Origin: Candidatus Geothrix odensensis
GTDB lineage: Bacteria; Acidobacteriota; Holophagae; Holophagales; Holophagaceae
Length of the DNA stretch: 64,000 nucleotides
Direction of reading: 5' to 3'
Assembly: GCA_016714685.1 (NCBI GenBank)
Contig: JADKCH010000001.1
Span: 310,001-374,000 of the forward strand
Shown: positions 59,666 through 64,000 of the stretch, piece by piece
How the letters are laid out: every line of letters begins with the position of its first letter
Position numbering within the stretch: the stretch's first letter is position 1
Notes under the pieces: generated by a model
Database searches by the model: none
Seen by the model: the letters and a program-made list of their open reading frames with translations, nothing else
Told to the model about the DNA's origin: nothing
Translations under genes and position numbers: made by a program

Positions 59666-61189
59666 CTACTGAACGAAGTTCGAGGCGCTCTGGGCGTCGT
59701 CGGCGGGCTCATCCATGGCCAGGCGACGGAACAGCTTCACGTCAGCCAGGGAGAGGATGCTCATGTAGGAGAAGCCGCTGAAGAACAGCCAGAGGAAGGG
59801 CACGGAGGCCCACTTGCGGATGTAGATGGCCACCAGCACCGCGCCGAAGTAGTAGATGGCGAAACCCAGCTCCAGGAAGGTCATGAGGCTCTTGGGCACC
59901 TTGTAGGCTCGCTTGGTGACGGTGTTGCCCTGGGCATCCACGCCGTACTTGGGGGTGCGCTTGAACTCCTTGTCGTCGGTAAAGAAGCCCTCCAGCACGG
60001 CCTTGGCCTGGTTCAGAGCGAGGCCGATGCCCAGACCCATGAGCCCAGGAATGTACTTCAGCCGGGACTTCCAGCCGGTGTTGTCGGTCAGCTCCTTCTG
60101 GGAGAGTCCGAAGTAGAGGCCCACGCTCACTGCATTGAGCAGGAAGAAGGGGCCATCGGTCAGCAGCAGGATATGGATGGGTGTGCCAGCCCGGAAGATC
60201 ATGGCGGGCACCATGATGACGGAGAGGACCACCATCAGCATGTAGTTGCAGTTGGCCGTGAGGTGGAACCAGCACTCCAGCTTGGTGTGCAGGCTCTCGT
60301 TGGACTTCCAGATGGTCTTCATGAGCTTGCGGATGACCTGGGCGTTGCCCTTGGCCCAGCGATGCTGCTGGCTCTTGAAGGCGTTCACTTCCACGGGCAG
60401 TTCGGCCGGGACGACGAGGTCCTTGAGGTAGACGCCCTTCCACCCCTTCAACTGGGCGCGGTAGGAGAGATCGGCATCCTCGGTGATGGTGTCGTGCTCC
60501 CAGCCGCCTGCATCCGCGATGGCAGCCACGCGCCACATGCCGGCGGTGCCGCTGAAGTTGAAGAAGGCCTTGGACCGGTTCCGGGCCGTGTGCTCGAAGA
60601 CGAAGTGGCCGTCCAGCAGGATGGCCTGGACCTGGGTGAGCAGGGAGAACTCGCGGTTGAGGTGGGCCCAGCAGCCCTGGACGAAGGCCACCTTGCCATC
60701 GGCGAAATGAGGAACGGCCTTGCGGAGGAAATCCTCCGTGGGGAGGAAGTCGGCGTCGAACATGGCCACCAATTCACCCTTGGCGACCTTGAGACCTTCG
60801 GACAAGGCACCGGCCTTGAAGCCCGTGCGGTCCGTCCGGTGGAGGTAATGGATGTCGAAGCCCAGGGCCTTGTAACGATCCACGACGGCGCTGGCCACCT
60901 TCACGGTGTCATCGGTGGAATCGTCCAGCACCTGGATTTCGAGCTTCTCCTTGGGCCAGTCCATCTTGACGACGTAGTCCATGAGCCGCTCGATGACGTT
61001 CATCTCATTGAACACGGCCAGCTGCACCGTGACCATCGGGAGATAGCCCTCGTCGCCCTGGGGCTGGGGCACGTCGTTCTTGTGGCGGTAGTAGAGCAGC
61101 AGCATCCAGAGGCGGTGCGCCCCGTAGACGCTCAGGATGGAGAGGAGCGTGAAGTAGGTAACAAGTACGACGGATTTGACGACTTCCAT
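59666..61189 (-). CDS. Cellulose-synthase-like family 2 glycosyltransferase
   Basis: The product is 507 aa (a GTG one codon upstream is possible). One N-terminal helix (VVLVTYFTLLSILSVYGAH), a GT-A domain with LDDSTDDT, DADFLP (DxD), TEDADLSYR (TED) and QQHRWAKG (QxxRW), and four to five C-terminal helices (for example MLMVVLSVIMVPAMIF). It polymerises or transfers hexose from a nucleotide sugar across the membrane, as in CESA-type or glucomannan/ceramide-glucosyltransferase proteins. No bcsB or PilZ partner is adjacent. Divergent from the PEGA kinase. Confidence 0.88.
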   Translation of the reverse strand: MEVVKSVVLVTYFTLLSILSVYGAHRLWMLLLYYRHKNDVPQPQGDEGYLPMVTVQLAVFNEMNVIERLMDYVVKMDWPKEKLEIQVLDDSTDDTVKVASAVVDRYKALGFDIHYLHRTDRTGFKAGALSEGLKVAKGELVAMFDADFLPTEDFLRKAVPHFADGKVAFVQGCWAHLNREFSLLTQVQAILLDGHFVFEHTARNRSKAFFNFSGTAGMWRVAAIADAGGWEHDTITEDADLSYRAQLKGWKGVYLKDLVVPAELPVEVNAFKSQQHRWAKGNAQVIRKLMKTIWKSNESLHTKLECWFHLTANCNYMLMVVLSVIMVPAMIFRAGTPIHILLLTDGPFFLLNAVSVGLYFGLSQKELTDNTGWKSRLKYIPGLMGLGIGLALNQAKAVLEGFFTDDKEFKRTPKYGVDAQGNTVTKRAYKVPKSLMTFLELGFAIYYFGAVLVAIYIRKWASVPFLWLFFSGFSYMSILSLADVKLFRRLAMDEPADDAQSASNFVQ

Positions 61190-61315
61190 CACGGAATAGA
61201 CCCTCCACAGCCCCGGTCAATGAGCCTGCTTTATTGTGTCAGGAGTTCTTGGAAAATCCATGAAAAACCTAACAATCTACCGCCGCATCTCCGATGGGTT
61301 GGGTAGGATGGCGAC

Positions 61316-63220
61316 ATGGGCGACCTCGACAACCTCAACTTCCCCAGAATGATCGGTCGCTACCAGGTCCTGCGCCTGCTCGGTTCGGGAGCCATGGGGA
61401 GCGTGGTCCTGGCCGAGGACCCCCGGATCAAGCGGAAGGTCGCCATCAAGCTCATGAAGCTGGACGCCGTGCGGACGGAGGCCGACCAGCAGGAATACCT
61501 GGCCCGGTTCCAGCGGGAGGCGGAGGTGTCCGGCCTCCTGAACCACCCGGGCATCGTGGCCATCTACGATGTGGGCGAAGTGGAGGGCCATGGTCCCTTT
61601 CTGGCCATGGAGTATGTGGCGGGCCGTCCCCTGGACGGGATCATGAAATCCGGACCCGCCCTGACCATGAAAGAGAAGTTTCGAATCATCGTCGGTTTGG
61701 CTGAAGCGCTGGACCATGCCCATGCCAAGGCCATCGTCCACCGGGATGTGAAACCCGGGAACGTGATGGTCAGTGAGGAAGGGCGGCCGAAGCTCATGGA
61801 TTTCGGCATCGCCAAGCGGGAGGATGCGAGCCTCACGCAGACGGGAATCTTTCTCGGCACGCCGAGCTATGCCAGTCCCGAGCAGATCAAGGAAGGCACG
61901 GTCGACAACCGGTCCGACATCTTCAGCTTCGGGGTACTGGTCTTCGAGCTGATGAGCGGACAGTCACCGTTCCCCGGCGCGTCCATCAACACCATCCTCT
62001 ACCGCATCGTGAACGAACCTCCGGTAGAGATCCAGCCTCCGGTCCTCGGCCTCCTGCCCGATGGCTGGCGCCGAGTGTTCGACCGGGTGCTGGCGAAGCG
62101 GCCGGAGGATCGCCATCCCACCTGCTCGGCCTTCGCGCGGGAGCTGCTCGATGCCGCGGTGGAACTGGGCAAGGAGGATCGGCGGGAGGTCCTGGGCCTC
62201 CTGCGGATGAGCGGAGAGCCCACGTTGCCGGAAATCGTCTCCACCTCCTTTGACGAGACCATGGTCGTGGCGCGGCCCGAGCACCGGTCGCCTGGATGGC
62301 CCTGGGTCGCTGCCCTTGCGCTGGTGGTCGCGGTGGGCCTGGGCTGGTTCTTCCTCAGGGGGCCCAAGGGCACGCGGCTCCAGATCGACTCTCAACCCTC
62401 GGGTGCCAAGGTCTATGTGAACGACCTGGCCGTGGGCACCACGCCCATGAACCAGCCCCTGGTCGCCGGTGACAAGCTCCGGCTCGAGCTCAAGGGGCAT
62501 GCCCCCGTCACCTATGAGATCAAGTCCGGGGAAGCCCCGGGAGCCTTCCCCCTCCAGCCCGTCATCAGCCATGAGCTGATCGACTCGATGCCCCGGGGAG
62601 CGACGGTGGTCATGGATGAGAAGCCGCTGGAGGGTGTGACGCCGCTCACCGTCCGGTGGAACCAGGGGCAACCCCACCGCCTGACCCTCACCAAGGAGAC
62701 GCAGGGACATGCCTCGGACTTCGGCCTCGGCGAAGTCCCTGGGGGCCGGGTCTTCGAGCTCAAGGAGGCCACCACGGCCGAGACCCGGCAAGAGCCGCCC
62801 CTGAATCCGCATGAACCTGGGGCCATCAAGCTGTCCGGAGGTTTCAGCGTGCGCGTGAAGGTGGCCGGCAAGGACCTGGGCGAGCTCAGCCCAGGCGCCA
62901 AGCTGCCCCTGCCCCCTGGCACCCATCAGCTGGAACTGAGCAGCGCCCGCCACTTCTACAAGGACACCCGGGCCGTCTCGGTGACCGCAGGCCAGACGAC
63001 GACCCTCACCTCACCTGGGCTGGCCACCCTCACCGTCAATACCTACCCCGGGTCCGGTAAGGTCTTCGTGGATGGTGTGGACACCGGGACCGAAAGCGAT
63101 GGCAGCAGCCCCATCCGGTTGGCTACGGGCCGGCACACCATCACCGTCCGCGGGCCCAAGGGCGCCAGGACCGAGGTCGTGGATCTGACCGGCGACAAGC
63201 TGCTGAGTTTCCAGCTTTGA
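61316..63220 (+). CDS. Transmembrane serine/threonine kinase with PEGA domains
   Basis: The product is 634 aa. Kinase domain about 14-275: LLGSGAMGSVVLAEDP, Lys45 in VAIKLMK, HRDVKPGNVMV, DFGIAK, ASPEQIKEGTV. One helix (about 331-350, WPWVAALALVVAVGLGWFFL) separates it from an extracytoplasmic part with PEGA-like domains (QIDSQPSGAKVYVNDLAVGT; DSMPRGATVVMDEKPLEG; TVNTYPGSGKVFVDGVDTG). Typical Acidobacteriota/Myxococcota-type membrane kinases; signal and target unknown. ATG 61316. Confidence 0.92.
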   Translation: MGDLDNLNFPRMIGRYQVLRLLGSGAMGSVVLAEDPRIKRKVAIKLMKLDAVRTEADQQEYLARFQREAEVSGLLNHPGIVAIYDVGEVEGHGPFLAMEYVAGRPLDGIMKSGPALTMKEKFRIIVGLAEALDHAHAKAIVHRDVKPGNVMVSEEGRPKLMDFGIAKREDASLTQTGIFLGTPSYASPEQIKEGTVDNRSDIFSFGVLVFELMSGQSPFPGASINTILYRIVNEPPVEIQPPVLGLLPDGWRRVFDRVLAKRPEDRHPTCSAFARELLDAAVELGKEDRREVLGLLRMSGEPTLPEIVSTSFDETMVVARPEHRSPGWPWVAALALVVAVGLGWFFLRGPKGTRLQIDSQPSGAKVYVNDLAVGTTPMNQPLVAGDKLRLELKGHAPVTYEIKSGEAPGAFPLQPVISHELIDSMPRGATVVMDEKPLEGVTPLTVRWNQGQPHRLTLTKETQGHASDFGLGEVPGGRVFELKEATTAETRQEPPLNPHEPGAIKLSGGFSVRVKVAGKDLGELSPGAKLPLPPGTHQLELSSARHFYKDTRAVSVTAGQTTTLTSPGLATLTVNTYPGSGKVFVDGVDTGTESDGSSPIRLATGRHTITVRGPKGARTEVVDLTGDKLLSFQL

Positions 63221-63266
63221 GGGCTGGCTCCATCTGCGCCAATCCAAGATTTCGACCCCTTAACCG

Positions 63267-63310
63267 CTCCCAACGCGAAAGGCCGCCTATCGGCGGCCCT
63301 TTGCGTTGGG
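63267..63310. terminator. Hairpin terminator shared by the PEGA kinase and tRNA-Gln
   Basis: CCCAACGC with AAAGGCCGCC pairs to GGCGGCC with TTTGCGTTGGG around a TAT loop. It is about 45 bp past the kinase stop and abuts the 3' end of the tRNA. A long stem with T-rich flank is modest, so a processing role is also possible. Confidence 0.7.
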
Positions 63311-63377
63311 GAGGAAGGATTCGAACCCTCGGTACGCAGGATCAAAACCTGCTGCCTTACCACTTGGCTACTCCCCA
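63306..63377 (-). tRNA. tRNA-Gln (anticodon TTG)
   Basis: 72 nt on the minus strand. The acceptor TGGGGAG pairs with CTCCCCA; the D arm AGCCAAGTGGTAAGGC, the anticodon arm GCAGGTTTTGATCCTGC with TTG in the loop, and the T arm GAGGGTTCGAATCCTTC follow. No CCA is encoded. It lies just downstream of spoVG in the same direction, a recurring neighbourhood in several bacterial groups. Confidence 0.95.
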
Positions 63378-63435
63378 GGCGGAAAGGCAAGCATAGCGCG
63401 GGTCCGCGTCCTGCCCAAGCCCTGGGGATTGGGCT

Positions 63436-63795
63436 TCAGGGATTGGTCTTGGGTGTGAAGCCGAACTCTTCGACGCTCAGCAGGTCGGGGCGCACTTGGG
63501 CCGTCTCGTCCCGCTCGATGCGGCTCAAGGCGCGATGCCCGGTGGCAGCCTCGTAGGCGAGCAGGACTTTCTCCTCGATCACCTCGCGCAGCGTGTTGTT
63601 CAGGGGGTAGGCGATGTCCTTGAAGCTTCCGTCGCGCTTGCGCCGGCTGGGCATGGCCACGAAGTAGCCGTCCTCCCCCTCCACCACGCGGAGGTCCCCC
63701 ACCAGGAAGGAGTCCTCGATCACCAGGGCGGCAAAGGCCTTCAGCTTGTCGTCGCCTTCCACCTTGGTGATCCGGATGTCGGTGATGTTGAGCAT
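63436..63795 (-). CDS. spoVG: SpoVG family RNA/DNA-binding regulator
   Basis: The product is 119 aa. LNITDIRITKVEGDDKLKAF, then VIEDSFLVGDLRVVEGEDGY and FVAMPSRRKRDGSFKDIAYP, are the SpoVG hallmarks, with NNTLREVIEEKVLLAYE as the C-terminal helix. It binds nucleic acids and regulates gene expression in many non-sporulating bacteria as well. GAGG lies six bases before the second ATG (63795); the first ATG would leave no spacing. It is upstream of tRNA-Gln and downstream of the PgeF-type gene. Confidence 0.93.
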   Translation of the reverse strand: MLNITDIRITKVEGDDKLKAFAALVIEDSFLVGDLRVVEGEDGYFVAMPSRRKRDGSFKDIAYPLNNTLREVIEEKVLLAYEAATGHRALSRIERDETAQVRPDLLSVEEFGFTPKTNP

Positions 63796-63847
63796 GGCCA
63801 TCCTCGTGCGTCGGTCCTCGGTCTTCAGGAGCGAGGCAGCACCCAGG

Positions 63848-64000
63848 TTAGCCGATCTCGATCCATCCCCACTGGCGGCCGGTGGTGTCGCCCCGGCGGT
63901 AGGAATAGAGCAGGTCGGGCCGGCACATAGTGCAGAGCCCCACGCTGCCGTCCTTGGCCGGGTCCATGCCCAGGTCCAGGGCCTGCGCCTTTAGCAAGCC
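63848..64000 (-). CDS. YfiH/PgeF-type laccase-domain protein (3' end only)
   Basis: The visible 50 residues end GLCTMCRPDLLYSYRRGDTT then GRQWGWIEIG, matching the C-terminus of the multicopper-oxidase-like YfiH (PgeF) family: the metal Cys in CTMC and SYRR-x-x-TGR. These act as peptidoglycan-editing purine-nucleoside-type enzymes. The gene continues past the right edge. It precedes spoVG in the same direction. Confidence 0.8.
   Translation of the reverse strand, partial: GLLKAQALDLGMDPAKDGSVGLCTMCRPDLLYSYRRGDTTGRQWGWIEIG

Overview
The window joins two very different kinds of DNA. The right 44 kb (about 20,000-64,000) is GC-rich, densely packed bacterial chromosome carrying housekeeping genes. 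The left 19.3 kb (1-19,268) is an integron gene-cassette array of lower, more variable GC. The gene set (PEGA-type Ser/Thr kinase, TamB, PilT-like ATPase, SpoVG next to tRNA-Gln, stand-alone FlhB C-terminal domain, octaprenyl-type diphosphate synthase) and base composition suggest an Acidobacteriota member, possibly Holophagae/Geothrix-like. That placement is an inference; no rRNA gene is present.

Cassette array (1-19,268). Thirty-six attC sites of 123-126 bp (two of them damaged) alternate with short cassettes. The attC asymmetry and nearly all cassette genes point leftward (minus strand), so the integration end of the array should be at the right, near 19,265. No integrase gene follows; the array stops at a single attC-type core beside unannotatable DNA and a 20-bp tandem repeat, then gltB. 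Within this window it is therefore a CALIN (cluster of attC sites lacking an integrase). Cassettes encode mostly small secreted, lipoprotein or membrane proteins of unknown function, plus an HNH nuclease (one intact, one broken copy), a NIPSNAP protein, an ankyrin-repeat lipoprotein, a TonB-C-like lipoprotein and a frameshifted low-molecular-weight phosphatase. Six copies of one ORF-less cassette and two of another are interspersed, and one 83-aa cassette is present twice. An IS3-family (IS407-type) element has cut through one cassette and its neighbouring attC. attC cores often supply the stop codon of the cassette gene and the Shine-Dalgarno-like sequence of the next.

Chromosomal part. 20,011-26,500: gltB (minus), dnaX (plus), a MoaD-type protein. 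26,498-32,575: a very large TamB homologue overlapping a Ser/Thr kinase with a C-terminal zinc ribbon, then a methyltransferase. 32,772-36,360: dnaG-rpoD. 36,436-42,683: P-loop protein, organophosphate-type MFS transporter, lipoprotein, kbl, a MauE/rhodanese/small-protein cluster and a PilZ protein. 42,730-51,749: asnB, tdh (partner of kbl in threonine breakdown), lipoprotein, udk, rhodanese, Nudix hydrolase, yajQ, polyprenyl diphosphate synthase, and a PilT-like ATPase with a duplicated N-terminal domain. 51,854-54,431: sucC, sucD and a hotdog thioesterase. 54,480-59,643: radical SAM, CapA-like, HD-domain, truA, response regulator, PHP and FlhB-C genes. 59,666-64,000: a cellulose-synthase-like glycosyltransferase, a PEGA kinase, tRNA-Gln, spoVG and the end of a YfiH/PgeF-type gene.

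Between chromosomal genes lie several large palindromes, each built from a different short direct repeat, and one 271-bp element with terminal inverted repeats and a TA duplication that looks like a MITE inserted into a tight gene junction.
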